NCBI GenBank assembly: GCA_913050215.1
Contig: CAJXBG010000002.1
Coordinates: 1 to 64,000 of the forward strand
DNA length: 64,000 nt
Reading direction: 5' to 3'
From: an uncultured Gammaproteobacteria bacterium
GTDB lineage: Bacteria; Pseudomonadota; Gammaproteobacteria; Pseudomonadales; Azotimanducaceae
Part shown: positions 35,881 to 45,922 of the stretch, one piece after another
How positions within the stretch are numbered: position 1 is the first letter of the stretch
Layout of the letters: each line of letters starts with the position of its first letter
The notes under the pieces: generated by a model
Told to the model about the DNA's origin: nothing
The model's input: the letters and a program-made list of their open reading frames with translations, nothing else
Databases searched by the model: none
Made by a program: the position numbers and the translations under genes

Positions 35881-37094
35881 AATTTCGAATTCCCTTCGAG
35901 ATAGCGGTCAGGTATGCCCGCAGCAGAAAAGATACCGGGTATCTTTCTTTTATATCGAAGGTATCTTTGGTAGGAATGAGTTTGGGAGTGATTGTTCTGA
36001 CGGTGATTGTTTCTGTGATGAACGGCTTCGATACTGAGCTAAAACACAGAATACTGGGTGCAGTGCCCCATGTTGTGTTGGTCGATCAGGGGGCCCACCT
36101 AGACCGCGATGTCTTGATGTCTAATCCTGATGTTGCCTATGTAGCGCGGTTCCAACAGCGTCAGGGTATGGTGGTAGGCAGAAACGCGAGTAAATTGATC
36201 ACCATATACGGCGTTGATGCGGTTTCAGAGCCTTCAGTCTCAGTAATTTCCAGTCACATGGTCGATGGAGAAATGACTGTGCTGACACCTGGCTCAAATG
36301 CAGTGGTGATCGGTCAAACACTCGGATATCAACTAGGGTTGAGGGTAGGTGACGAGCTTGCAATCGTGTTGCCAAAGCCAAATGCTAGTGGGCACTCTGT
36401 AAAGCCGGTGCTTGCCAAAGTCACTGTAGAAGGCTTTTTTGAATTGGAGTCGGAGCTGGATTATAGCTTGATATTGATTTCGCTTGAGGACTTACAAGGT
36501 ATATCCGGCGATAATAGAGCGGGCTTCAGGATTAAATTACATGATATTTTTGCTGCAGACTCCTATGTTCTTGCGATTCTGGAACAATATGGTCAGCAGG
36601 TCGAGACATCCAGTTGGACCGAACAGTATGGTGATTTTTTCGAAACAGTGAAAATGGAAAAAGTCATGATGTTTGTCCTGCTGTCTTTTGTAGTGATGAT
36701 CGCAGCGTTCAACATCGTCTCGGGTCTTAGTATGATGGTTAAAGATAAGGCCAGTGACATCGCCATATTGACGACGCTTGGTTTGCCTTCTAACAGTTTG
36801 ATGCTGGTTTTCGTCATTCAGGGTGCAGTGATCGGTTTGATTGGGATCATTTTGGGGCTGGCTGTCGGTTTACCTATGGCCTATTTTGTGCCCGAAATTG
36901 TAAATTTTATCGAACAAATCGTTGGTGGCAGAATGCTAGCGGGGACTTACTTCAGCGAGGTGCCCAGTGACGTGAGGTATGGTGATATTGCCGTTGTGGT
37001 CGTAGTATCGATTGTGATTGCTCTGTCGGCAACACTTTATCCTGCCTACACCGCTTCACGGTTGGACCCTGCAGAGGTTCTCAGAAGAGAATAA
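35877..37094 (+). CDS. lolE: Lipoprotein-releasing ABC transporter membrane subunit LolE
   Basis: A 405-residue LolC/LolE-type permease, with [20 protein letters not shown] at the start, then [16 protein letters not shown] after the first helix, and three helices after residue 270. It starts with TTG at 35877, whose last two bases begin the lolD TGA stop; the homology starts immediately after, so no later start is likely. Presence of separate LolC and LolE means the asymmetric system rather than LolF. Confidence 0.95.
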   Translation: MKFRIPFEIAVRYARSRKDTGYLSFISKVSLVGMSLGVIVLTVIVSVMNGFDTELKHRILGAVPHVVLVDQGAHLDRDVLMSNPDVAYVARFQQRQGMVVGRNASKLITIYGVDAVSEPSVSVISSHMVDGEMTVLTPGSNAVVIGQTLGYQLGLRVGDELAIVLPKPNASGHSVKPVLAKVTVEGFFELESELDYSLILISLEDLQGISGDNRAGFRIKLHDIFAADSYVLAILEQYGQQVETSSWTEQYGDFFETVKMEKVMMFVLLSFVVMIAAFNIVSGLSMMVKDKASDIAILTTLGLPSNSLMLVFVIQGAVIGLIGIILGLAVGLPMAYFVPEIVNFIEQIVGGRMLAGTYFSEVPSDVRYGDIAVVVVVSIVIALSATLYPAYTASRLDPAEVLRRE

Positions 37095-37103
37095 ATACTA
37101 GAT

Positions 37104-37649
37104 TCAATGCTTTGACCGGTCTTTGGCACGACGCTCCGTCAGCCTTTGCTTGATTTTTCTGCGTCTGCGCTCGCTCCAGTTTCTTGAAACCCTCCACCGC
37201 CAATAGAGTCTGGACGTTATGAACGCGAGGGTTCCGAGCGTGATGCCTGTAATGAGTGAACCGAGCAAAAGTGGTTGCCAGACCAAAGCGAACTGCTGGT
37301 AAAGCCATTCGAATGAAAGCTCGATAGTGCTAACGCGATTCGGTTCATTAAGTATCCATGTGCCAATTTTGTAGGTTGCATAAAACATCGGCGGCATCGT
37401 GAACGGATTGCTGATCCAGATGAGCGCGATCGAAATAGGTACATTGGCTTTGAGCCATAAGCAAAGGAATATACCGGGAATCATCTGGAAAGGTATGGGT
37501 AGGAAGCAACAGAAAAAACCGACAAAAAATGCGACCGAGACTGAATGTCGATTGAAGTGCCATAGATTATTTTGAAAAATGACCTCGCCGAAAAAGTGCA
37601 ACGCTTTTTGCTTTCGGAGGTCGTCTCTGTTTGGAAGGTATTTTTTCAA
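37104..37649 (-). CDS. DUF2062 membrane protein
   Basis: A 181-residue protein with three hydrophobic helices (for example SVAFFVGFFCCFLPIPFQM near 37-56). The motif WISNPFTMPPMFYATYKIG is the DUF2062 signature. Function is unknown; it is often found between lolCDE and comEC in gammaproteobacteria, as here. It is convergent with lolE (9 bases apart) and divergent from comEC. The C-terminus is strongly basic. Confidence 0.88.
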   Translation of the reverse strand: MKKYLPNRDDLRKQKALHFFGEVIFQNNLWHFNRHSVSVAFFVGFFCCFLPIPFQMIPGIFLCLWLKANVPISIALIWISNPFTMPPMFYATYKIGTWILNEPNRVSTIELSFEWLYQQFALVWQPLLLGSLITGITLGTLAFITSRLYWRWRVSRNWSERRRRKIKQRLTERRAKDRSKH

Positions 37650-37800
37650 CTTTGGTTTTTTCTGATGTGCGATCTTGAGAGTAAATTATAGCTGCGTCGA
37701 GAGATCGTCTCCATCAATTACAGATATCTCGCACATAAATTTTCACTATTGCGTCATAGACTCGAACTTTCGGGGGAAATCGTAACCTCTGGGTCAGTTC

Positions 37801-40272
37801 ATGAACGCTATTTTTATTGCCTTTGTCTGCGCAACGCTGCTAACCGTTCGGTTGCCAATCGTAATTCTACCATCTACCGTCGCGGGACTATGCCTTTTTT
37901 CTCCTATTGCCCTGTTTGCCCTAACAAAAGCTCGTAGCCAGTTTTTCGGCGCTTTTTATCTCGGTTTTCTCTATGTCGTATTCAATACACATCAGTGGCT
38001 TGATGCCTCGCTGCCCCCTGAGTTGGAACAAAAGAATATGGTGATCGAGGGCTACGTGAGCTCTCTACCGGTATATGCACGTGCGTCGGATGGGGCCCAC
38101 GGGAGTTTAAATGCCTGGCATAAAGGAGGTCATAACAAGTTCCAGTTTCAGATTGAGAAGACAGATAGCGGATGGGAAGGCGGCCTTGTGCAGTTGTCTT
38201 GGTACACGGATGCTGAGGTGCAGACAGGGCAAAAGCTGCGTCTCGAGGTGAGATTGAACAGACCAAGAGGGTTAGCGAATCAGGGATTATTTGACTATGA
38301 AGCTTGGTTGTTTAGTCGCCAAATCGTAGCAATCGGTTATGTTCGATCCGGGGAGCAGTTGTCGGTACAGGGCGTTTTCCGACTTAAGACGCTTGCCGAC
38401 CGATTCAGGCAACACTTAAGTCACCGAATCAGGTCTCTCGCTGGTGACAATACTTTTATGCCTCTGCTTCTGGCTTTGAGTCTGGGAGCAAGTCAGGAGA
38501 TACCGCCTGCCATGTGGGAGATACTGTCCTCAACCGGGACGAATCACCTACTCATTATCTCCGGATTGCATGTTGGTTTGATTGCTGCTTTGTCATTGGG
38601 TTTATTCAGATATCTTTTTAAGCGAGTCCCAAATACCCGACTGATTGCAGGGATATTGTCTGGAACCGTAACGCTATTCTATGGGTTGATAGCGGGAGGA
38701 GGCTTACCTGTCCAGCGGGCGTTAACCATGGTGTTTGTTGTATACCTTGCGTTGTTCCTAAAACGATCCTCCTCTGTGCTGACCATGTGCTGTCTTGCAC
38801 TCTTTTGTGTTGTCCTGATAGACCCTTTTGCTTCTTTATCGCCAGGTTTCTGGCTCTCCTTTGGCGCCGTGTTCCTGTTGTTATTCGTGTTTGCTCTGTC
38901 ACGAGGTGATCTGAATTTGAGCCGATCTCCCATGATGGAGGAAGGGTCAGCATTATCCGGGATAGCAATTTTCAGGCATGAAGCGCTACGGCATCAGTGG
39001 AAAGTGTTTTCACATAAAGGAAAGCAAATGATTTACTCGCAATGGGTAGTATTTGCTGGGATGGCACCGTTGATGCTTATCAATGTGTCGCAGTTGTCAC
39101 TTATTGGATTCCTAGCAAATCTCGTTGCGATACCGTTTGTTTCGTTGGTTATTGTTCCGCTAACTTTTGTTAGCTTGCCTGCGGTGTTGCTTCACGATGC
39201 CATTGGCGCCTGGTTGGTAACACTCATGATGGATTTGTTGGCTTGGTTATGGCGATATCTGACCTTTCTGAGTGAATTCAAATTGATGTTTTATCCCAGT
39301 GCTTTTCCGCTGGCTTCGGGTTTGTCAGCCATACTCGCTGTGATCATTTTTTTCGCTCCTGGCCGCGTGGTACCGAGATGGCTGTGTGTGATATTTCTGT
39401 TGCCGTTACTGGTAGGCCAAATTCCTCGCTCAGCCTCTCAGGGAGAAGTTCAATTGACGCTACTTGATGTGGGGCAGGGATTAAGTGTTGTGATCAGAGG
39501 AGCCAATCACACTGTGGTCTATGACACCGGACCGAAATATGGGGCACGGTTCGATACGGGTCAACAAATCGTCACGCCATTTCTTCGAAGCCAGGGCATA
39601 AGCAGAATTGACAGGTTAATTGTTAGTCACAATGATAACGACCACGCAGGTGGTGCTGAAGCGCTGCGTCGAAACTTTGAGATTAATCAAACGCTCCGAA
39701 GTCTGCCGGTCAATGCGATGGACATCTCTTGTGATCAGGTTGATGGGTGGATCATGGACGGTGTCAAATATTCATTGGTCCAGCATGTGAGCATTAAGCA
39801 GATCAACAACACGAATGATCAATCCTGTGTTTTACTTGTGCAGACCAAGCGGTACACGATTTTGCTCCCGGGAGACATCAGCTCAGATGCGGAAGAACGC
39901 CCTGGCATGAAAAGGCTCCGAGATATAAATCTTCTGATTTCCCCGCATCATGGTAGCGCGACGTCCTCGGGGCCGGCTTTTCTTAATCGTTTGGCACCGG
40001 ACCTAGTGCTGGTCTCTGCAGGCTATAACAATAAGTTTGGTCACCCGCATAAAAGCGTGTTAAACCGCTACAGAGCCAGAAGTATTAAGGTGCTCAATAC
40101 CGCCGAGACCGGTGCAATAACGATTAAGACGGATAACATTCCGCTTGTTTCTTATGCCAGAGAGCATCCTGCAGGTATTTGGAGACCGTTGGGCGCTAGG
40201 TCTTTAAAAACGCAGGTTGAAAAGGGCGTGATCGAAACCGATTCGGGTTCGTCGTTGGAGATTGGACATTAA
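37801..40272 (+). CDS. comEC: DNA internalization / competence protein ComEC (Rec2)
   Basis: An 823-residue polytopic protein that carries single-stranded DNA across the inner membrane in natural transformation. It has an N-terminal DUF4131 region, the central Competence domain with many helices (LLIISGLHVGLIAALSLGLF, GGGLPVQRALTMVFVVYLAL in shorter reading), and a C-terminal metallo-beta-lactamase-like domain with LTLLDVGQGLSVVIRG, SHNDNDHAGGAEAL and LLISPHHGSATSSG. The length is typical and no break is seen. exbB, exbD, lpxK and kdsB, which often follow comEC, are missing here. Confidence 0.95.
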   Translation: MNAIFIAFVCATLLTVRLPIVILPSTVAGLCLFSPIALFALTKARSQFFGAFYLGFLYVVFNTHQWLDASLPPELEQKNMVIEGYVSSLPVYARASDGAHGSLNAWHKGGHNKFQFQIEKTDSGWEGGLVQLSWYTDAEVQTGQKLRLEVRLNRPRGLANQGLFDYEAWLFSRQIVAIGYVRSGEQLSVQGVFRLKTLADRFRQHLSHRIRSLAGDNTFMPLLLALSLGASQEIPPAMWEILSSTGTNHLLIISGLHVGLIAALSLGLFRYLFKRVPNTRLIAGILSGTVTLFYGLIAGGGLPVQRALTMVFVVYLALFLKRSSSVLTMCCLALFCVVLIDPFASLSPGFWLSFGAVFLLLFVFALSRGDLNLSRSPMMEEGSALSGIAIFRHEALRHQWKVFSHKGKQMIYSQWVVFAGMAPLMLINVSQLSLIGFLANLVAIPFVSLVIVPLTFVSLPAVLLHDAIGAWLVTLMMDLLAWLWRYLTFLSEFKLMFYPSAFPLASGLSAILAVIIFFAPGRVVPRWLCVIFLLPLLVGQIPRSASQGEVQLTLLDVGQGLSVVIRGANHTVVYDTGPKYGARFDTGQQIVTPFLRSQGISRIDRLIVSHNDNDHAGGAEALRRNFEINQTLRSLPVNAMDISCDQVDGWIMDGVKYSLVQHVSIKQINNTNDQSCVLLVQTKRYTILLPGDISSDAEERPGMKRLRDINLLISPHHGSATSSGPAFLNRLAPDLVLVSAGYNNKFGHPHKSVLNRYRARSIKVLNTAETGAITIKTDNIPLVSYAREHPAGIWRPLGARSLKTQVEKGVIETDSGSSLEIGH

Positions 40273-40493
40273 GGCCTGAATCTTCTAAATTGCGGTCAAA
40301 TGAATGACTAAGGACCTGATCTTTGCTGACAGGTACCATCAAATTGCGCAATCTTCGATATATCGACCAGCACCTGTTAAGTCTCAAGCGGCCTTGGTGT
40401 ATTGGCTCAAGGCTCCTCTTTCTGTTTATTCAAGCTGTTGCATGGATGAGTGGCTATGCTGCATTTGTAATAAACAACCGGAGTAGTTAATTC

Positions 40494-41750
40494 ATGAGTT
40501 ATCCCTCTTCTGCGGCTCAACCTCGAATACTGTTTCAAATGAGCGGTTCAATTGCCGCCTATAAAGCATGTGAGGTGATCTCAAGCCTTGTCAAAGCAGG
40601 CTGCGAAGTTAAGGTCGCGGCAAGTAAATCCCTTTATCATTTCATTGGCAGGTCTACGCTAGAAGGTCTAACAGGCAATAAGGTGTTTGATGATGTTTTT
40701 TCATCAGGAGACGCGATGGAGCACATTAACTTAGAGCGTTGGGCTGACCTGATTTTATTGTGTCCTGCAACAGGGAACCAGATCACGGCGCTGGCGAATG
40801 GAACGGCTTCCGACGCGATAGGTACTCTGTTTTTGGCGCATCACTTCGAGAAACCATATCTCATTGTGCCAGCTATGAATCACACGATGTGGGCACATCC
40901 AGCTGTCGAGCAAGCAGTCAAACAATTGAAAGATTGGGGTATCTTATTTCAGGATCCTGAGTCAGGCATATTGGCTTGCGGTGAAGAGGGCGCAGGTCGA
41001 CTGGCAGAGCCGGACCAAATTCTGGCAACCATAGACAGGTTGTTGGGAAATAGAGTGATTGGGGTTGCAGACCATGCTTCTAGGAAAAAGAAGATATTGG
41101 TAGTTTATGGCGGTACTGAGGAGCAGATCGATGCTGTTAGAACGATCAGCAACTTTAGCACTGGCCGGACTGGTGCACACTTGGTGGATTGGTTCCGTCA
41201 ACAGGGCCATGAAGTTGTTGCGCTCGGAAGTCATAGGGCTGAAAAGCCGAGCGATACAGGTGATTTACGAGAGTTCAAAAGTTTTCAGGATCTTGAAAAT
41301 GAACTGAGGGCGATTCTAGCTGACTCTAACTTTGATGCGGTTGTCCAACTTGCTGCAGTTAGCGACTTTTCAGTATCGGGCATTGAAATCGATGGAGAGA
41401 TAACCCCGCCCAAACACCAAGCTAAAATGTCATCTCAATCCGAGTTTAAAATTGTACTGAGTAAAAATCACAAAATTATCGATTTGATTAAAGGGTTTAG
41501 TGTCAACAAAGCTGTAAAGGTTATTGCCTTCAAGCTTACCCACACCAACGATCAGCAAGCACGGGACGAGGCGGTCGCAAAACTCACAAAGTCCACCAGC
41601 ATAGATTTTGTTGTTCATAACGACCTTCAGGAGATAGTGGCAGGAGACAATGCTCATTTGTTTGAGGTGTACAAGGGCGCTGATATTATTTGTTCGGGCA
41701 AGACGAAAACCGACATGGCAATCGCCCTTGACAAAATTGTTAGTGAATAA
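40494..41750 (+). CDS. coaBC: Divergent bifunctional phosphopantothenoylcysteine decarboxylase / phosphopantothenate-cysteine ligase
   Basis: A 418-residue CoaBC. The CoaC half shows SGSIAAYKACEVI, the catalytic His in AMEHINLERWAD, PAMNHTMW, and the flap LACGEEGAGRLAEP. The CoaB half shows YGGTEEQIDAVRTISNFSTG and a lysine in EFKIVLSKNHK, but where most bacterial enzymes have a GFAAET motif this one reads IAFKLTH, and the AAV(A/S)D motif is AAVSDFSV. It makes 4'-phosphopantetheine from 4'-phosphopantothenate in CoA synthesis. ATG at 40494. It is 47 bases before coaX, so the two CoA genes form an operon. Confidence 0.85.
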   Translation: MSYPSSAAQPRILFQMSGSIAAYKACEVISSLVKAGCEVKVAASKSLYHFIGRSTLEGLTGNKVFDDVFSSGDAMEHINLERWADLILLCPATGNQITALANGTASDAIGTLFLAHHFEKPYLIVPAMNHTMWAHPAVEQAVKQLKDWGILFQDPESGILACGEEGAGRLAEPDQILATIDRLLGNRVIGVADHASRKKKILVVYGGTEEQIDAVRTISNFSTGRTGAHLVDWFRQQGHEVVALGSHRAEKPSDTGDLREFKSFQDLENELRAILADSNFDAVVQLAAVSDFSVSGIEIDGEITPPKHQAKMSSQSEFKIVLSKNHKIIDLIKGFSVNKAVKVIAFKLTHTNDQQARDEAVAKLTKSTSIDFVVHNDLQEIVAGDNAHLFEVYKGADIICSGKTKTDMAIALDKIVSE

Positions 41751-41797
41751 ACAGCTAGTGTAAAATCAAATTAAACTTTCGAGGGTTTACGTAAATA

Positions 41798-42616
41798 ATG
41801 ATTCTTTGTTTGGATGTAGGAAACAGTCAGCTTTACGGTGGTGTATTTGACGAGAATCAAAAATTGCTTCTGCAATTTCGAAAGACCTCGCAGGCGGGTT
41901 CTTCCTCGGACGAGTCTGCAATATTTTTGCGATCGGTACTGCGTGAAAACGGCCTTAATCCAGAAGAAATTGACCGAATTGCAATATGCTGTGTTGTACC
42001 CGACGTGCTTTATTCGCTCAGAAGCGCCTGTACAAAATATTTTAATATTGATCCGTTCGTGCTTGAGGCGGGTGTTAAAACCGGACTTAAGGTCAAGTAT
42101 AAAAACCCGCTCGAAGTAGGCTCCGACCGCATTGCCGATGCGGTTGCCGCGTCGCATCTTTATCCGAATAGAAACCTGATTATCGTTGACTTCGGTACAG
42201 CAACGACCGTCTGCGCCGTATCTTCTAATCGAGAGTTTCTCGGTGGAAATATTATTGCAGGAGTAAGACTCTCGATGGAGGCATTGGAAGCGAAGGCGGC
42301 AAAATTACCCTCGGTTGAAATAAGACGTCCCGGTACCTCGGTGGGTAGAACTACAATCGAGAGTATTCAGTCGGGATTGTACTGGAGCAATGTTGGTGCG
42401 ATTCGCGAACTCACGAATCAGATCTCAAAGGAGATGTTCGCTGGGGACAAACCAATGGTAATTGGTACGGGTGGCTTTGCTCATTTGTTTGAAGATGAAG
42501 GCTTGTTCGACGAAATAGTGCCAGATCTTATTCTAATGGGACTGTATCTCGCACTAGATCTAAATCATCCGCGTTCCGACCCAAAGTCACGAAAAAGTAC
42601 GATGACGAGTTGTTAA
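41798..42616 (+). CDS. coaX: Type III pantothenate kinase
   Basis: A 272-residue CoaX kinase, the first step of CoA synthesis. Family motifs: [15 protein letters not shown] (phosphate-binding), [20 protein letters not shown] (pantothenate-binding), [13 protein letters not shown], and [15 protein letters not shown]. The usual length is 250-260, so it is normal. Unlike most pseudomonads, where coaX follows birA, it follows coaBC. Its end overlaps the convergent DUF2244 gene by 4 bases. Confidence 0.95.
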   Translation: MILCLDVGNSQLYGGVFDENQKLLLQFRKTSQAGSSSDESAIFLRSVLRENGLNPEEIDRIAICCVVPDVLYSLRSACTKYFNIDPFVLEAGVKTGLKVKYKNPLEVGSDRIADAVAASHLYPNRNLIIVDFGTATTVCAVSSNREFLGGNIIAGVRLSMEALEAKAAKLPSVEIRRPGTSVGRTTIESIQSGLYWSNVGAIRELTNQISKEMFAGDKPMVIGTGGFAHLFEDEGLFDEIVPDLILMGLYLALDLNHPRSDPKSRKSTMTSC

Positions 42617-43098
42617 GCGGTGTAACCATAGACGACGCGTTTAAGCATACTAACAAGTTCTGACTTGTCTTTCTGATTAAGAAAGCTGCCAATCTCGAGC
42701 TCTTTGCCATGGGACCTGATGCAGACAATTTTCGGATCCCACGGATGTTTTGGTGTGGAGATAAGGAATTGTGACCAGGACCGATTAAACTGACGAGACT
42801 GTTCGGGTTTCCTCCGACCAGATTCGATGAGCACTTCATGTTCGGAAATCGTGATAACTTCCTGTCTATCGCACTTCAGCAGGCAAAGATAGATACAAGC
42901 GCCGAGAAAAAGCATCTCGAGTATTGAAAATGGCAGCACGAGCCATGCGCCGTGAATCATGAAGCCTAAGCCAACCACCAAAGAAATGCCCATCAGGGTG
43001 TAGAGCAAATAAAGATTAGCTTTCCAGCTCCATGAAAAATTGGGTGTAAGAACGATTTGTCCGGTCAGGGACTGCTCGTTTATTTCTGCTAAAACCAT
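42613..43098 (-). CDS. DUF2244 membrane protein
   Basis: A 161-residue protein with two adjacent transmembrane helices ([20 protein letters not shown] and [19 protein letters not shown], residues about 31-80) followed by a cytoplasmic beta-rich region ([16 protein letters not shown]). This matches DUF2244, of unknown function. It follows hisC by 74 bases; an 8-bp hairpin (43141-43161) lies between, so co-transcription is uncertain. Confidence 0.8.
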   Translation of the reverse strand: MVLAEINEQSLTGQIVLTPNFSWSWKANLYLLYTLMGISLVVGLGFMIHGAWLVLPFSILEMLFLGACIYLCLLKCDRQEVITISEHEVLIESGRRKPEQSRQFNRSWSQFLISTPKHPWDPKIVCIRSHGKELEIGSFLNQKDKSELVSMLKRVVYGYTA

Positions 43099-43140
43099 AA
43101 GTAATTCAGGGGTTTAAACTATTGTGGTGAATTTAAATGC

Positions 43141-43161
43141 ACTTGTTTACGTCAAACAAGT
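43141..43161 (-). terminator. Perfect inverted repeat between hisC and DUF2244, possible weak terminator
   Basis: ACTTGTTT and AAACAAGT form an 8-bp perfect stem with a five-base loop. There is no long T-run on the minus strand, so termination is doubtful; it may be an mRNA-processing or attenuation hairpin. Confidence 0.35.
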
Positions 43162-43172
43162 TTAGCGAAAAT

Positions 43173-44252
43173 TTACGCATTGATCGAACGTAGTGCTTCG
43201 ATGAGCTGTGAATTCTCTTGCGCCGTACCTATTGTAATACGTATACGTTCGATCAGCCTCGATGTACTAAAATATCGAACAAGAATATCATTCTGTTTTA
43301 ACTTGTGCTGAATCTGAAGTGCGCTGAGGCCGATGTCGGGTGGGGGAGTGATAAGCAAAAAATTGGTTTGGCTCGGCAAAACACTGAAGCCGAGATTTTT
43401 TAACGCATTCGTCAGGTGCTTACGTTCAGCGCGTGTTTTCTGCCAGGTGTCAGCTGCATATGCCTGATCGGCGATGCCAGCGACAGCGACTTTTTGACTC
43501 AGTAGGTCAAGGTTGTAACTGTCACGGGTTTTTTCAAGCATGGGCGTGATCAGCGATTCAGCGCCAATGCCATAGCCGAATCGGAGACCGGCAAGTGAAT
43601 AGCCCTTGCTAAGGGTGCGAAGAAATACCAGATTATCGAATTCGTTGATCATGCTGAGACAATCATGATTCAGGTCAGGGTCGACAAAATCAATGTAAGC
43701 TTCATCAATAAGGAGTACAGAATCGAGTGTCTCTGCAAGATCCCGTACTTGCGCTTTAGAAAACAACTTGCCGGTTGGCGCATGAGGATTCACGATAAGA
43801 GTCAGCTTGACACCAGCGGCGTTCATTCGGGTGGCAAAGTCTGTAGGTAGTGACCAGTCATCCTCCAGTTCAACCTCGACTACGGGGCAATTCTGTATTT
43901 GTGCCAGAACTGGGTAGAGTGAGTAGGTCGGGGACGTCGTTCCAATAGGATCAAGTGGATCTACGAACGTTGTCAACAACAGGCGCAGCAGCTCATCGCC
44001 ACCCCGAGTGGCAATAATCTGATTTTTGTTTACACCGTGGATTTTGGCTGCAAGATTTCGGAACTCATCGGCGGTGGGGGGTGGATAGCGCCTGAGCTTT
44101 GATCCATCGAAGCCTGATATGACCTCCTGCACGCCAGGCGCAGGCGGGTACGGGTTTTCGTTAGTGTTTAATTTGATGACCTTGTCGTCAAGAGGCTGCT
44201 CGCCTGAGCTGTACCCATCCATTGATCGGATGTTTTGTCTTTCATAGGACAT
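43173..44252 (-). CDS. hisC: Histidinol-phosphate aminotransferase
   Basis: A 359-residue fold-type I PLP aminotransferase. The PLP lysine is Lys216 in RTLSKGYSLAGLRFGYG. IKLNTNENPYPP near the N-terminus and LIVNPHAPTGKL are HisC marks. It transfers an amino group in histidine synthesis, but HisC-like enzymes outside the his operon can also act on aromatic amino acids. No other his gene is near. It starts 14 bases after greB ends. Confidence 0.9.
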   Translation of the reverse strand: MSYERQNIRSMDGYSSGEQPLDDKVIKLNTNENPYPPAPGVQEVISGFDGSKLRRYPPPTADEFRNLAAKIHGVNKNQIIATRGGDELLRLLLTTFVDPLDPIGTTSPTYSLYPVLAQIQNCPVVEVELEDDWSLPTDFATRMNAAGVKLTLIVNPHAPTGKLFSKAQVRDLAETLDSVLLIDEAYIDFVDPDLNHDCLSMINEFDNLVFLRTLSKGYSLAGLRFGYGIGAESLITPMLEKTRDSYNLDLLSQKVAVAGIADQAYAADTWQKTRAERKHLTNALKNLGFSVLPSQTNFLLITPPPDIGLSALQIQHKLKQNDILVRYFSTSRLIERIRITIGTAQENSQLIEALRSINA

Positions 44253-44266
44253 TAAAAATAGTTCTC

Positions 44267-44812
44267 TTATAGTTCACTGGAATTAGAGGAAGGGCGTACT
44301 GTGATGTCGTTTGGATCCGGTAAAGAAAATTTCCCGAAGCCATCGTAACTCACTTCGCTAATGTACATTTCCTGATCGCCGATGGGTCGCTTAAGAATGA
44401 CGTCCATTCCTTTGCGTTTTCCCAACAGGGTTTGCGCGACTGGAGAATTAAGGCTTATCCAGCGTTTCTTTAAATCAAATTCGTCTACACCCACGATGCG
44501 CAGTTCGCTTATTTCGCCTTCTTCGTCTTCCAGTCGCACCCAAGCGCCAAAAAATATTTTATCCAGTTCAGGAGGCGGTCTGTCAACAATCTCGAGATTA
44601 TCAAGCCGTTTTGTTAGGTAACGAATACGTTTATCGATTTCTCTGAGCTGCTTTTTGCCATAGATATAGTCTGCATTTTCTGAACGATCACCGAGCGCCG
44701 CAGCATCGGATACTTTTTGTGTTACCTCCGGTCGGGTAACACTCCAGATGTTCCGAAGTTCATCTCGGAGGGATCTTGCTCCAGCGGGCGTTATGTAAAC
44801 TTTGTTAGTCAT
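44267..44812 (-). CDS. greB: Transcription elongation factor GreB
   Basis: A 181-residue Gre factor that rescues backtracked RNA polymerase. The N-terminal coiled coil carries the acidic tip DAAALGDRSENADYIYGKKQ, with the catalytic Asp/Glu pair in GDRSENADY, and RYLTKRLDNLEIVD. The FKBP-like C-terminal domain follows. GreB rather than GreA is indicated by RPEVTQKVSDAAALGDRSE and the Y-x-Y-x-KK spacing. Its ATG overlaps the phytase stop by 8 bases. Confidence 0.93.
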   Translation of the reverse strand: MTNKVYITPAGARSLRDELRNIWSVTRPEVTQKVSDAAALGDRSENADYIYGKKQLREIDKRIRYLTKRLDNLEIVDRPPPELDKIFFGAWVRLEDEEGEISELRIVGVDEFDLKKRWISLNSPVAQTLLGKRKGMDVILKRPIGDQEMYISEVSYDGFGKFSLPDPNDITVRPSSNSSEL

Positions 44813-45869
44813 TAGAAATTAGTTCGATCTGGTTCAATATCTTCTCAAGCGGCACGACTTTCAGGTTCTGATTCTGCGTTTCTCCGTTAGACGTGTTGTC
44901 ATCGTCTTGTGCGACGAAAATACCATTTGGCAACGCTTGTCCAAGATTAGCGCTCGTCAAATCGATTCCATCGGTATGACTGGTACCGTCAATCTTCTCT
45001 GCCTGTCTCGTCTCATCAGTCTCGACGATGGCGAAATTGGCAATGTGCTGGTAGCTGACGCGATCAATTATCGCGTATTCATCATTCCCCTGCGAAGAGA
45101 TAATGAGGTATCCATCGGTATCGTTTGTTGCAAGCAGTGTAATACCTTCGACATTCGATGTTAGCGGCTCAAACAGCCCTGTTTTAACGATCAATTCCGG
45201 TGCTTCGAGCGTATTTTTCGACAGGTCAAATTTCCAAACGCCCCTCGATTCTTCTGCCACATACAATAGCTGGCGAGCATCATCGACAGTGCACCCTTCA
45301 GTTGCTGAACCGAGCTTGAATCGGCTTTGCAGTTTATGCGTACCGTCAATGTTCGAAATCTGGAAGAAGGCAATGTCTCCACCTTTTCCTGTGGCAACAT
45401 AAGCCAAGTTCCCATTGAGGGATGGTTGGTACATACACACGCCGACTAATTTTGGCACGCCGCTGGTATTTGTACTGCGAATTTTATCATCTACCCTCAA
45501 TCGGGTGTGATCTATGTTGTGAAGGGTGATCTCACCACTGAACCAATGGCTAACTGCAATGACTTCGCCAGGCTTATTTGGGGTGTATCTGATGTCAATG
45601 TTGTTCGGTGTGCCGCCAGGTAAAAATTGAATCTGTTTTCCACTAAGGTCATAAACCAGAATGCCAGTTTCTTTTACAGGTTTCTGATTACTCGCTTTTA
45701 AAGTTGCAAGGATCAGTGATTGCGAGGGATCCGACCGGTTAATCCATATGGCGATGTCGTCGATTGAATCCCCGGGGTAAGGCGATGCGCTAGTTTCCAA
45801 CTCGGGCTGAACCACGAAATAACCGCCCAGTACTGGGAGTAATAATATCGATTTTATCCACTCGATCAT
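44805..45869 (-). CDS. Beta-propeller phytase (3-phytase)
   Basis: A 354-residue exported phytase. An N-terminal hydrophobic segment (SILLLPVLGGYFVV) is a likely signal. The propeller opens with SIDDIAIWINRSDPSQS, which matches the DDPAIWL start of Bacillus phytases, then NNIDIRY, TGKGGDIAFFQ, SATEGCTVDD, YVAEESRGVWKF, NVEGITLL, SSQGNDEYAI and SHTDGIDL, and ends GIFVAQDDDN...NQNLKVVPLEKIL. Acidic residues in these motifs bind the calcium ions of the active site. It releases phosphate from inositol hexakisphosphate. It is translationally coupled to greB, an unusual partner. Confidence 0.93.
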   Translation of the reverse strand: MIEWIKSILLLPVLGGYFVVQPELETSASPYPGDSIDDIAIWINRSDPSQSLILATLKASNQKPVKETGILVYDLSGKQIQFLPGGTPNNIDIRYTPNKPGEVIAVSHWFSGEITLHNIDHTRLRVDDKIRSTNTSGVPKLVGVCMYQPSLNGNLAYVATGKGGDIAFFQISNIDGTHKLQSRFKLGSATEGCTVDDARQLLYVAEESRGVWKFDLSKNTLEAPELIVKTGLFEPLTSNVEGITLLATNDTDGYLIISSQGNDEYAIIDRVSYQHIANFAIVETDETRQAEKIDGTSHTDGIDLTSANLGQALPNGIFVAQDDDNTSNGETQNQNLKVVPLEKILNQIELISND

Positions 45870-45922
45870 CGTTTAGTTACTCAGTAATGGCTCTTCAGGC
45901 TTCCGATACTCAAGGGCGCAAA

